This document shows positions 24,448-32,876 of a stretch of DNA of 64,000 nt, piece by piece (within the stretch, counting starts at the first letter, position 1; the number at the start of each line of letters is the position of its first letter). Location: positions 236,791 through 300,790 of the forward strand of contig NZ_JAHCQH010000004.1 in the NCBI RefSeq assembly GCF_018449475.1, written 5' to 3'. The stretch is from Ancylobacter radicis. GTDB taxonomy: Bacteria; Pseudomonadota; Alphaproteobacteria; Rhizobiales; Xanthobacteraceae. A program made the translations under genes and the position numbers. The notes beneath the pieces were generated by a model. That model worked only from the letters and a program-made list of their open reading frames with translations, was not told where the DNA came from and did not search any database.

Positions 24448-27324
24448 ATGCGGTTCACGACATCGTTTTTGTTTGCCTCCGGCCTCATGCTCGCCGGGAC
24501 GGCCACGGCCATGGCATGGCCCGCGACCACGCGCAGCAACGCCAATGTGCGGGGCGGGCCGGGGATCAATTACAATCTGCTGGGCACGCTGCCGGCCGGC
24601 GCGCCGGTCGAGGTGGTCGGCTGCGCGGGCGCCTGGTGCCAGACCGCCTATGGCTATGTGAGCGCGAACCTGCTGGTGCAGGCGGCGGGCGTGACGCCGG
24701 CTCCCGTCTTGGGCGGCGCGGTCGGCACGGCCTATCGCGCGCCGCTGGCCTCGGTTGCCGTCCCCAGCAATTACATCCCCGCCCCGGCGCCGCTCGCGGG
24801 GGCGGCGGCTTTGGGCTATGCGCCGGCCGGCACTGTGAGCGGCACGCCGGCGCTGGCGGGCCAGACCGATTCCGCCGGTGCCGGCAGCGACACCACCATG
24901 GCGGGGGCGCGCACCACCATCGGCACCACCAATGTGCGTTCCGGGCCGGGCACCGAATATGATGTGGTGAAGACGCTGCCGGACTTCACCAAGGTGGAAG
25001 TGACGGGCTGCGCCAATGGCTGGTGCCAGACCAATGAGGGCTATATCAGCCTGTATCTGCTCTCGCGCGGGCCGGTGCAGCAGGTGCTGAACGCAGCGGC
25101 GCAGCCGCGCGTGCCGGGTTCGCAGACGCGCGACGCGATCGCCTCCAACGCGGCGACGCAGGCGGCGATGGGCTATGGCGCGGTGGGTGCGGGCATGGCG
25201 GGCGCGGGTGTCGCCGTGCCGGGGGTCGGGGTGGCGCCGGGCTACAGCGCGGCCGGCCGGCTGGCTTATGGGGCCGGCAGCTACGCGGCCTCGCCGGCGG
25301 CTCCCGTCACCGCCGCCGGGGCGGCCGGCTCGGCGATGACCACCACCAATGTCAATGTCCGCTCGGGTCCCGGCGTCAATTACAACCTGCTGGGCACGCT
25401 GCCCGCCGGGGCGCCGGTGAGCGTCGTCTCCTGCGCCGGCTCCTGGTGCCAGACGCAATATGGCTATGTCAGCGCCCGGCTGATCCGGCAGGGAGCCGGC
25501 GCCGTCGCGCCCGCACTGCCGGCCTATGGCGCCCTGGGCGGCGCGCCCGTGGCGTCGGCCTATCGCGCGCCGCTGACCTCTACCGCTGTCCCCGGCAATT
25601 ATATCCCTGCCCCGGCGCCGCTCGCGGGGGCGGCGGCCCTGGGCTATGCGCCGGCCGGCACGGCGAGCGCCACGCCGGTGCTGCCGCTGGTGGGCCAGAC
25701 CGATTCCGCCGGTGCCGGCAGCGACACCACCATGGCGGGGGCGCGCACCACCATCGGCACCACCAATGTGCGTTCCGGGCCGGGCACCGAATATGATGTG
25801 GTGAAGACGCTGCCGGACTTCACCAAGGTCGAGGTGACGGGCTGCGCCAATGGCTGGTGCCAGACCAATGAGGGCTATATCAGCCTGTATCTGCTCTCGC
25901 GCGGGCCGGTGCAGCAGGTGTTGAACGCGGCGGCGCAGCCGCGCGTGCCGGGCTCGCAAACGCGCGACGCGATCGCCTCCAACGCGGCGACGCAGGCGGC
26001 GATGGGCTATGGCGCGGTGGGTGCAGGCATAGCGGGCGCAGGGGTCGCCGTGCCGGGGGTCGGGGTGGCGCCGGGCTATAGCGCGGCCGGCCGGCTGGCT
26101 TATGGGGCCGGCAGCTACGCGGCCTCGCCGGCGGTTCCGGTCACCGCCGCCGGGGCGGCCGGCTCGGCGATGACCACCACCAATGTCAATGTCCGCTCGG
26201 GTCCGGGCGTCAATTACAATCTGCTGGGCACGCTGCCCGCCGGGGCGCCGGTGAGCGTCGTCTCCTGCGCCGGCTCCTGGTGCCAGACGCAATATGGCTA
26301 TGTCAGCGCCCGGCTGATCACGCAGCCGGGCGCGCTGACCGCGCGGCCGATGAGCGGCCTTGCTCCCGCGCCGCTCGCCCCCACCACGCTCGCTCCCACC
26401 ACATTTGCGCCCGGCCGGGCCTATGCGCCGGCGGCGGCTTTCCCGGCCACGGCTCCCGCGGCCGGCATCGCTCCCGCCGGGGCGATGGCGACGGCCGGCG
26501 GGGCGACCTACAGCGCCACCACCACGCAGGCGGTGAATCTGCGCACCGGGCCGGGCACCGGCTATGACGTGCTCGCCACCCTGCCGGCGGGCACCGCCGT
26601 CGGCGTGCGCGGCTGCACCGGAAGCTGGTGCGAGACGGTCGATGGCTATGTCAGCGCCCGCCATCTCTCCGGCGCGGCGATAGGGCAAAGCGTCGGACAG
26701 GCGCAGGCGGCCCGCGTCATCGTGCGCCCGGCGCCGGCGCGGGCGGTTGCCTCGTCGCGCCCCACCTATGCCGACCCGATGCTCGCCAGCGACGTCGTTC
26801 CCGCCGGCTATGAGGTCACCGCGCCCTATCCCGGCCCGGTCTATCCGGGCATTGCCGTCCCGCCGGCCTATCCCGTGGGCGGCGCCATCCTCGCCGGACT
26901 GGCGGCCCCCTTCATCGGCATCGCCGCGGCGGTCGATGCGGTGGATGGCTATGGCGGCTACGGTTATGGCTATGGCACGGCCCCGTTCGGCTACGGCTGG
27001 GGCACCGCCTGGCGCGCGAGCTGGGGGCCGGGCTATTGGGGGCCGGGGCTTTATGGCCGCAACGGCGCGAGCTATTGGGGCGCGCGTACCAGCTATTGGG
27101 GCGGCCGTCCGAGCTACGCCAACATGCATCCGGGCTATCCCAACATTGCCCGTTTCGGCGATCGCAATGGCGATACCTACTGGTCGCGGCGCGGCGAGGG
27201 GCGTCTGCCGCAGCGCGCGAGCTTCTATTCCGGGCTCGGGCCGCGCTGGCAGGGGCCCTATGCGGCCGGGCCGTCCTATAATGGGCGTCCGGTCATGTGG
27301 CGCCCGCGCGCGGCGCGCTGGTGA
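24448..27324 (+). CDS. Large secreted protein with six bacterial SH3 repeats
   Basis: A 958-residue exported protein. It has a signal peptide (MRFTTSFLFASGLMLAGTAT, cleaved near AMA). Six SH3b repeats begin at about residues 33, 162, 303, 440, 581 and 697, each with N-(V/L)-R-x-GPG-x-x-Y and a GC-x-x-x-WC-x-T motif that may form a disulfide. Ala/Pro-rich linkers separate them, and the C terminus is Gly/Tyr/Trp-rich (GYGGYGYGYG, ASYWGARTSYWGG). SH3b domains commonly bind peptidoglycan or peptide partners, so an envelope location is likely. GGGAGGA lies 4 bases before the ATG. Two near-identical 250-residue blocks show a recent internal duplication. Precise function is unknown. Confidence 0.85.
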   Translation: MRFTTSFLFASGLMLAGTATAMAWPATTRSNANVRGGPGINYNLLGTLPAGAPVEVVGCAGAWCQTAYGYVSANLLVQAAGVTPAPVLGGAVGTAYRAPLASVAVPSNYIPAPAPLAGAAALGYAPAGTVSGTPALAGQTDSAGAGSDTTMAGARTTIGTTNVRSGPGTEYDVVKTLPDFTKVEVTGCANGWCQTNEGYISLYLLSRGPVQQVLNAAAQPRVPGSQTRDAIASNAATQAAMGYGAVGAGMAGAGVAVPGVGVAPGYSAAGRLAYGAGSYAASPAAPVTAAGAAGSAMTTTNVNVRSGPGVNYNLLGTLPAGAPVSVVSCAGSWCQTQYGYVSARLIRQGAGAVAPALPAYGALGGAPVASAYRAPLTSTAVPGNYIPAPAPLAGAAALGYAPAGTASATPVLPLVGQTDSAGAGSDTTMAGARTTIGTTNVRSGPGTEYDVVKTLPDFTKVEVTGCANGWCQTNEGYISLYLLSRGPVQQVLNAAAQPRVPGSQTRDAIASNAATQAAMGYGAVGAGIAGAGVAVPGVGVAPGYSAAGRLAYGAGSYAASPAVPVTAAGAAGSAMTTTNVNVRSGPGVNYNLLGTLPAGAPVSVVSCAGSWCQTQYGYVSARLITQPGALTARPMSGLAPAPLAPTTLAPTTFAPGRAYAPAAAFPATAPAAGIAPAGAMATAGGATYSATTTQAVNLRTGPGTGYDVLATLPAGTAVGVRGCTGSWCETVDGYVSARHLSGAAIGQSVGQAQAARVIVRPAPARAVASSRPTYADPMLASDVVPAGYEVTAPYPGPVYPGIAVPPAYPVGGAILAGLAAPFIGIAAAVDAVDGYGGYGYGYGTAPFGYGWGTAWRASWGPGYWGPGLYGRNGASYWGARTSYWGGRPSYANMHPGYPNIARFGDRNGDTYWSRRGEGRLPQRASFYSGLGPRWQGPYAAGPSYNGRPVMWRPRAARW
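24730..26319 (+). repeat. In-frame tandem duplication within the SH3-repeat gene
   Basis: Copy 1 (24730-25485) and copy 2 (25558-26319) are nearly identical and in the same frame, offset by 828 bases at the start and 834 after a two-codon insertion. Each holds two SH3b repeats and linkers. Most differences are single, often synonymous, substitutions, pointing to a recent event. A 72-base linker joins the copies. Confidence 0.9.
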
Positions 27325-27471
27325 CGAGCCGGTGACGAGAGCGTGATCGACACGCTATTTACGTAGAGCAACCAATTCCGCCCCATTGCGTTGCTATTCC
27401 ACATTGAAGCGACCGCTGCGTCATGCAGGGGAAGGGCGCTCACGGCGCCCACTGCGGTGAGGAGAGCCCGG

Positions 27472-28035
27472 ATGCGTTTCACGAAATCCTTGATGGTGGC
27501 CGCCAGCCTGCTGATCGCGGGCACGGTTGCCGCCGCCGCCCGCCCGGCGGTGGTCACCAACGACCTCAATGTGCGCAGCGGTCCCGGCACGCGCTACGCC
27601 GTGGTTGGCTCGCTGCCGGCCGGGGTGCAGGTGAATGTCGGCTCCTGCGGCGGCGGCTGGTGCCGTGCCGGCGGCGGATTCGTCAGCGCCAACTATCTGT
27701 CCTTTGGCGGACGCGGCCCGGCGCGGGTGGTCGTGCAGCCCAATTATTATGACAATGACGTCGCGCTCGGCGTCGGTGCCTTCGCGCTTGGCGCGGTGGT
27801 GGGGTCCGCCTGGGGACCCGGCTACGGCTATGGCTACGGTCCCGGCTATTGGGGCGGCCCGCGCTATGGGTATGGTCCGCGCTATTACGGCCCGCGCCGC
27901 GGCTATTGGGGCGGCGGTCGGGGCTGGCGCGGCGGTCCCGGCTGGCGCGGTGGCCGTCCGGCCTATTGGCGCGGTGGCGGCGGCTGGCGCGGCGGCCCGC
28001 CCGCCTGGCGCCGCGGTGGCCCGGTGTTCCGCTGA
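27472..28035 (+). CDS. Secreted SH3-domain protein with Gly/Tyr/Trp-rich tail
   Basis: A 187-residue exported protein, apparently a shorter paralogue of the preceding gene: similar N terminus (MRFTKSLMVAASLLIAGTVA signal peptide), one SH3b domain (LNVRSGPGTRYAVVGSLPAG through GSCGGGWCRAGGGFVSANYL), then a hydrophobic patch (VALGVGAFALGAVVGSAW) and a tail made of GYGYGPGYWGG and GGRGWRGG type repeats. GAGGAG precedes the ATG by about 7 bases. The tail suggests a surface or periplasmic structural or binding role; no catalytic residues are visible. Confidence 0.85.
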   Translation: MRFTKSLMVAASLLIAGTVAAAARPAVVTNDLNVRSGPGTRYAVVGSLPAGVQVNVGSCGGGWCRAGGGFVSANYLSFGGRGPARVVVQPNYYDNDVALGVGAFALGAVVGSAWGPGYGYGYGPGYWGGPRYGYGPRYYGPRRGYWGGGRGWRGGPGWRGGRPAYWRGGGGWRGGPPAWRRGGPVFR

Positions 28036-28050
28036 GGCCTGATCCCTCTC

Positions 28051-28085
28051 AAAAGAAAGGCGCGCCGTGCGGCGCGCCTTTTTCG
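28051..28085. terminator. Bidirectional terminator between SH3 gene and purB
   Basis: AAGGCGCGCC-GTGC-GGCGCGCCTT (about 28057-28080) is flanked by TTTTT on the plus side and by AAAAGAAA on the other, so it serves both convergent genes. Confidence 0.92.
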
Positions 28086-28104
28086 TTCTGCCCGTGGTGA
28101 TCGC

Positions 28105-29412
28105 TCAGGCGCGGCCGAAGACGCGGCGGAAGATCGTGTCGACATGCTTGAGGTGATAGCCGAGGTCGAATTTCTCGGCGATCTCCTCGGCGCTGAGATA
28201 TTGGCGCACTTCCTCGTCATTGGTCAGCAGGGTCTGGAACTCGCCCTCGCCGCGCCAGACCGGCATGGCGTTGCGCTGCACGAGGCGGTAGGCGTCCTCG
28301 CGGCTGGCACCCTTCTGGGTCAGCGCCAGGAGCACGCGCTGGGAATGCACGAGGCCGCCGAGGCGGTCGAGATTCTTCTGCATGGTCTCGGGATAGACGA
28401 GGAGCTTCTCGATCACGCCGGCAAGGCGGTTCAGCGCGAAGTCGAGCGTGACCGTGGCGTCCGGGCCGATCATCCGCTCGACCGAGGAATGCGAGATGTC
28501 GCGCTCGTGCCAGAGCGCGACATTCTCCAGCGCCGGGGTGACCATGCCGCGCACCAGCCGGGCGAGGCCGGTGATGTTCTCGGTCAGCACCGGGTTGCGC
28601 TTGTGCGGCATGGCGGAGGAGCCCTTCTGGCCGGCCGAGAAGAACTCCTCGGCTTCCAGAACCTCGGTCCGCTGCAAATGGCGGATCTCGATGGCGACGC
28701 GCTCCATCGAGGAGGCGACGACGCCGAGCGCGGCGAAAAAGGCGGCGTGGCGATCGCGCGGGATGACCTGCGTCGACACCGGCTCGACGGCCAGCCCCAT
28801 CTTCGCCGCGACATATTCCTCCACGCGCGGGTCGATCTGCGCGAAGGTACCGACCGCGCCGGAAATCGCGCAGGTGGCCACTTCCTCGCGCGCCGTCACC
28901 AGACGGGCGCGGTTGCGGGTGAACTCGGCATAGGCCTGCGCCAGCTTGAGGCCGAAGGTGGTCGGCTCGGCATGGATGCCGTGCGAGCGGCCGATGGTCG
29001 GGGTCAGCTTGTGCTCGAAAGCGCGGGTCTCCAGCGCCTTCAGCACGCGGTCGACATCGGCGATCAGGATATCGGCGGCGCGCACCAGCTGCACCGACAG
29101 GCAGGTGTCGAGCACGTCCGAGGAGGTCATGCCCTGATGGACGAAGCGCGCCTCCGGGCCGACGATCTCGGCCAGATGGGTCAGGAAGGCGATGACGTCA
29201 TGCTTGGTGACCGCCTCGATCTCGTCGATGCGGGCGACGTCGAAGGTCGCGTCCTTCGCCATCTCCCAGATTTTCGCCGCCGCGTCCTTCGGCACCACGC
29301 CGATCTCGGCCAGCGCATCGGTGGCGTGCGCCTCGATCTCGAACCAGATGCGGAAGCGGGTCTGCGGCTCCCAGATGGAAGCCATTTCGGGGCGGGAATA
29401 GCGCGGGATCAC
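28105..29412 (-). CDS. purB: Adenylosuccinate lyase PurB
   Basis: Cleaves SAICAR and adenylosuccinate in purine synthesis. At 435 residues it is full length. The fumarase/aspartase-superfamily signature GSSAMPHKRNP, with the flexible catalytic loop, is present; MTSSDVLDT and the SHGIHAEPTTFGLK segment supply further active-site residues. It is a separate minus-strand unit from the purCSQL group 5 kb away, followed by the bidirectional terminator and preceded (103 bases) by rpe on the same strand. Confidence 0.97.
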   Translation of the reverse strand: MIPRYSRPEMASIWEPQTRFRIWFEIEAHATDALAEIGVVPKDAAAKIWEMAKDATFDVARIDEIEAVTKHDVIAFLTHLAEIVGPEARFVHQGMTSSDVLDTCLSVQLVRAADILIADVDRVLKALETRAFEHKLTPTIGRSHGIHAEPTTFGLKLAQAYAEFTRNRARLVTAREEVATCAISGAVGTFAQIDPRVEEYVAAKMGLAVEPVSTQVIPRDRHAAFFAALGVVASSMERVAIEIRHLQRTEVLEAEEFFSAGQKGSSAMPHKRNPVLTENITGLARLVRGMVTPALENVALWHERDISHSSVERMIGPDATVTLDFALNRLAGVIEKLLVYPETMQKNLDRLGGLVHSQRVLLALTQKGASREDAYRLVQRNAMPVWRGEGEFQTLLTNDEEVRQYLSAEEIAEKFDLGYHLKHVDTIFRRVFGRA

Positions 29413-29515
29413 GGGCGGGCTCTTTCGGCTGGGGACGGCAGGGTTTCGCGCGCTCTAGCAGATAGGCGTAAGCACGACAAATCCCGTCGCCATTTGCCGC
29501 CTTAAACGCGCGCGC

Positions 29516-30202
29516 TCAGACCAGCTCGCCCCGCGTCCGCGCGGCGGCATCGCGGATCGCCGCGATATTGCCGGCATAGGCGCTCGCGCCACCCTTGAAG
29601 GTGGCCGATCCCGCCACCAGCGCGTTGGCCCCGGCGGCGATGCAGGCGCCGGCGGTCTCCGGCGCGACGCCGCCATCGATCTCGATGTCGATCGGACGGT
29701 CGCCGATCATCGCCTTGATCTGGCGCACCTTGTCCATCACCGGGGCGATGAAGGCCTGCCCGCCAAAGCCGGGATTGACCGTCATGACGATGACGAGGTC
29801 GATGATATCCAGCACATGTTCGATGGCGCTGGCCGGCGTCGCCGGGTTGAGGGCGACGCCCGCCTTTTTGCCGAGCCCGCGGATCGCCTGAAGCGAGCGG
29901 TGCAGATGCGGGCCGGCCTCGGCATGGACCGAGATGTGGTCGGCGCCCGCCTTGGCGAAGGCTTCGAGATAGGGATCGGCCGGGGCGATCATCAGATGCA
30001 CGTCGAACGGCTTGGCCGAGAGCGGGCGCAGCGCCTTCACCACATCCGGGCCGAAGGAGATGTTGGGCACGAAATGCCCGTCCATGATGTCGATATGGAT
30101 CCAGTCCGCGCCGGCGGCGTCCACCGCTTTGAGCTCCTCGCCGAAGCGGGCGAAATCGCTGGCGAGGATCGACGGGGCGATGATGAGCGGGCGGGTGATC
30201 AT
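29516..30202 (-). CDS. rpe: Ribulose-phosphate 3-epimerase
   Basis: Interconverts ribulose-5-phosphate and xylulose-5-phosphate in the pentose phosphate or Calvin cycle. It is a 228-residue TIM barrel with [17 protein letters not shown] at the start, the metal-ligand segments [14 protein letters not shown] and DVHLMI, the phosphate-gripping [12 protein letters not shown] and DGGVAPETA near the C terminus. It precedes purB on the same strand; no Calvin-cycle genes are adjacent, so a housekeeping role is the default. Confidence 0.97.
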   Translation of the reverse strand: MITRPLIIAPSILASDFARFGEELKAVDAAGADWIHIDIMDGHFVPNISFGPDVVKALRPLSAKPFDVHLMIAPADPYLEAFAKAGADHISVHAEAGPHLHRSLQAIRGLGKKAGVALNPATPASAIEHVLDIIDLVIVMTVNPGFGGQAFIAPVMDKVRQIKAMIGDRPIDIEIDGGVAPETAGACIAAGANALVAGSATFKGGASAYAGNIAAIRDAAARTRGELV

Positions 30203-30370
30203 GGCAGGGCTCTCCGTTGCGCGCCCCTAACATGGGGACAGCACGGCCGCAAGAAAACCGCAGGCGACGTTACGCGAAGTCGGGATGCGCTTACCTTGGG
30301 CCAGAGGTAATGTCCGAATCGGGCGACATGTTTCGGGGCGTTGCGAACGACCCCTTGGGAGGAGATCTGA

Positions 30371-30739
30371 ATGGCGAGGATCGGATATCTGGCGGCGGGC
30401 GCGGCGGTCGCCGTTTTCGGCGTGTTGTCGGCGATGCCGCAGGCGCAGGCCTGGCGCGCCGGCGCCTGCGGGCCGCGCGGCTGCGTCGGCGTGGCCAATC
30501 CCGGCCATTATTACGGGGCCGGCCGCTATTACGGGCCGGTGCCGCGCGGCGGCGGCGTGGTGGTGGTCAATCCGCGCCGCTACTGGCCGCCGGGTGGCGC
30601 GGTGGCGGCCGGTGCGGCGCTGGGCTTCCTGACCGGCGTTGCCGCCGCCAGCCTCGCCGGCCCGCCGCCCCAGCCGAATTATTGCTGGTACTACACCAAC
30701 CCGCAGCGCACCCAGGGTTTCTGGGAGGCCTGCCCCTGA
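30371..30739 (+). CDS. Small secreted Gly/Tyr-rich protein of unknown function
   Basis: A 122-residue protein with a signal peptide (GYLAAGAAVAVFGVLSAMPQ, cleaved near AQA). Two early cysteines follow (CGPRGC), then GHYYGAGRYYGP, a hydrophobic Gly/Ala segment (GGAVAAGAALGFLTGVAAAS) and a conserved-looking end CWYYTNPQRTQGFWEACP with two more cysteines. The layout is common among small exported proteins of Rhizobiales, sometimes annotated as YMGG- or lectin-like, and no function is assigned. GGAGGAG before the ATG gives a strong ribosome-binding site, and a terminator follows. Confidence 0.75.
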   Translation: MARIGYLAAGAAVAVFGVLSAMPQAQAWRAGACGPRGCVGVANPGHYYGAGRYYGPVPRGGGVVVVNPRRYWPPGGAVAAGAALGFLTGVAAASLAGPPPQPNYCWYYTNPQRTQGFWEACP

Positions 30740-30765
30740 GCGTGCCGGTCTGGCGGTGAGCGACG

Positions 30766-30795
30766 CGGCCGGGGGCGATGCCCCGGCCGTTCTGT
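30766..30795 (+). terminator. Terminator after the small secreted protein gene
   Basis: CGGCCGGGG (from 30766) pairs with CCCCGGCCG (to 30789) around a short GCGAT-like loop, followed by the T-rich TTCTGTCT. Confidence 0.7.
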
Positions 30796-30839
30796 CTGGG
30801 GATGGCGCGTGGACGCGGCGAACAGGCGGGGTCTGCCGC

Positions 30840-31868
30840 CTATCTCCAGCGGTCCTTCCAGGCGGGCAGCGTGCCCGGCTGGGGTAAGGCGGTGGCCTCG
30901 AACACCGCGCGGGCGCAGGCGCGCGCCAGCGTCTGAACCACGGCCGCGCCGATCAGCGCGAGGTCGAACACCGGGTCGGCCAGCGGCTTTCGTCCCGTGG
31001 CGGCGGAAAAGATGGTGTCGCCGTCGAGCGGGGTATGCACCGGCCAGATGGCATGGGCGTAGCCGTCATGGGCCATGATCGCGAGGCGCTTGCACTGCGC
31101 CTTGGTCAGCACCGCATCGGTGGCCACCACCGCGATCGTCGTGTTGGCGATGCCCGCCTCGGCGCCCTCCGGCAGGCCCTTGAGACGCGGCCGGGCGGGA
31201 AGCGCGGGCAGGGGGCTGGGCAGGCCGAGGCCACCGAACTCGCCATCCCGCTCGAACGGGGCGGCCCAGAAATGCGGGGCGTCCGCCAGATTGGTGGCGC
31301 CGCAGGCATTGACCGCGACCAGCGCGCCGACCCGGTGGCCGCTCGCCGCGATCATCGAGGCCGAGCCGAGCCCGCCCTTGAGATCGACCGTGGTCGCCCC
31401 GGTCCCCGCGCCCACCGTGCCGAGCGGGAAGTCGAGCCCGGCGGCGTTGGCGGCGGCATAGCCGAGATCGCGATAGGGCGGGAAGCGGCCCCATTCCTTG
31501 TCGCCGCCGTTCAGCAGGTCGAACAGCACCGCGCCGGGCACGATCGGCACCAGCGCGCTGCCGACCGAAAAGCCGATGCCGCGCTCGGCCAGCGCCGCCA
31601 TCACCCCCGCGCCGGCATCGAGGCCGAAGGCTGAGCCGCCGGACAGGACGAGGGCATGGATGGCGCCCACCGTCTCGTCGGGGGCGAGCAGATCGGTCTC
31701 GCGCGTGCCGGGCCCGCCGCCGCGCACATCCACCGAGGCGACGGTCGGCGCGTCGAAGAGAACCGCCGTGACGCCCGAGGCGAGGGCCAGGTCGGTGGCG
31801 TTGCCGACGCGCAGGCCGGGAACGTCGGTGATCAGGTTGCGCATCGGTTCGGCCACGGGTCTGTCCAT
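30840..31868 (-). CDS. P1/DmpA-family N-terminal-nucleophile hydrolase
   Basis: A 342-residue protein of the DmpA/NylC (peptidase S58) family. These enzymes cut themselves before a Ser or Thr that becomes the nucleophile and hydrolyse N-terminal amino acids or amide oligomers. Segments seen are DVPGLRVGNATD, VDVRGGGPGTRETDLL, LSGGSAFGLDA and GAGTGATTVDLKGG. The likely self-cleavage site is N242-T243 in IANTTIAVVATDAVLTKAQ, by analogy with NylC. Start ATG 31868 is chosen (31844 is possible) without a clear ribosome-binding site. It diverges from ccdA across 93 bases. The natural substrate is unknown. Confidence 0.87.
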   Translation of the reverse strand: MDRPVAEPMRNLITDVPGLRVGNATDLALASGVTAVLFDAPTVASVDVRGGGPGTRETDLLAPDETVGAIHALVLSGGSAFGLDAGAGVMAALAERGIGFSVGSALVPIVPGAVLFDLLNGGDKEWGRFPPYRDLGYAAANAAGLDFPLGTVGAGTGATTVDLKGGLGSASMIAASGHRVGALVAVNACGATNLADAPHFWAAPFERDGEFGGLGLPSPLPALPARPRLKGLPEGAEAGIANTTIAVVATDAVLTKAQCKRLAIMAHDGYAHAIWPVHTPLDGDTIFSAATGRKPLADPVFDLALIGAAVVQTLARACARAVFEATALPQPGTLPAWKDRWR

Positions 31869-31961
31869 CACATCACGGGGAGAGGCCAAGCGGCCGCATT
31901 GCATAAGGGGGAGCGGGCGTGCATTGGAAGGTCCTCTGGTCCGGTTAAGGTTGCGCATTTC

Positions 31962-32693
31962 ATGGCCGACGTCACCCTTCCGGCGGCCTTCGCCGCCGGT
32001 ATTGCCAGCTTCGTCTCGCCCTGCGTGCTGCCGCTGGTGCCGCCCTATCTGTGCTATCTCGCCGGCACCAGCCTCGACCAGATCACCCATAAGGCGCCGA
32101 CCGACGCCGCCGCCCGGCGCACGCTGGGCGCGGCGCTGCTGTTCGTCGCCGGCTTCTCGACCGTGTTCGTCGCGCTGGGCGCCGGGGCCTCGGTGGCGGG
32201 CGGCTATCTGCGCATGTATTCGCAGGAGCTGAGCATCGTTGCCGGCGTCGCCATCCTGCTGATGGGCCTGCATTTTCTCGGCGTGCTGCGCTTTGGCTGG
32301 CTGACCCGGACGAAGCGCGTGCATGTGGACGCGCCCTCCACCCTGGCCGGGGCCTATGTGATGGGCCTGGCCTTCGCCTTTGGCTGGACGCCCTGCATCG
32401 GCCCGGTGCTGGCGGCGATCCTGGCGGTGGCGGCGAGCGAGCAGACGCTGACGCGCGGAGCCGGCCTGCTGGCGGTCTATTCGGCCGGGCTTGGCGTGCC
32501 GTTCCTGCTGGTGGCGGCGATGGCGCGCCCGGCGCTCGGCCTGCTCGGCCATGCGCGGCGCTATCTGCCGATCGTGGAGAAGGTGATGGGCGCGCTGCTG
32601 GTGCTGACCGGTATCGGCTTCCTGTCGGGCTGGATGTCGACGGTGAGCTTCTGGCTGCTGGAGACCTTCCCCGCGCTTTCCCGCTTCGGCTGA
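31962..32693 (+). CDS. ccdA: Cytochrome c biogenesis/thiol-disulfide transport protein CcdA
   Basis: A 243-residue integral membrane protein of the short CcdA/DsbD-beta type, which carries reducing equivalents across the inner membrane to periplasmic thioredoxin-like proteins for cytochrome c maturation. The two redox cysteines are in ASFVSPCVLPLVPPY (TM1) and FGWTPCIGPVLAA (TM4). Six hydrophobic segments are visible. Start ATG 31962 (MADVTLPAAFAAG) is the family N terminus. The gene converges on livJ, separated by a terminator that serves the latter. Confidence 0.95.
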   Translation: MADVTLPAAFAAGIASFVSPCVLPLVPPYLCYLAGTSLDQITHKAPTDAAARRTLGAALLFVAGFSTVFVALGAGASVAGGYLRMYSQELSIVAGVAILLMGLHFLGVLRFGWLTRTKRVHVDAPSTLAGAYVMGLAFAFGWTPCIGPVLAAILAVAASEQTLTRGAGLLAVYSAGLGVPFLLVAAMARPALGLLGHARRYLPIVEKVMGALLVLTGIGFLSGWMSTVSFWLLETFPALSRFG

Positions 32694-32800
32694 GGCTTGG
32701 GCTTCGGCTCAGACTTGGCGAAGGGCGGGGCGCCGGCCGTGTGAGCGCGGCGGCGGCGCCACCCGTCGCCAACAGGGCGATCGTCACAACCGCCTATCCT

Positions 32801-32832
32801 AAAAGAAAACCCGCCGGATCGCTCCGGCGGGT
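32801..32832 (-). terminator. Terminator of the liv operon
   Basis: CCCGCCGGA (32810-32818) pairs with TCCGGCGGG (32823-32831). On the minus strand the stem is followed by TTTTCTTTT. It lies 45 bases beyond the livJ stop. Confidence 0.88.
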
Positions 32833-32876
32833 GTCGTGTTCGCGATGGTCGGGCAGCGCCGCGCGGGCGCGCCGGA

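Noticed and set aside
24418..27129. Long minus-strand open frame opposite the SH3-repeat gene
   Set aside because: Mirrors the duplicated coding repeats and has no recognisable domain or start signal.
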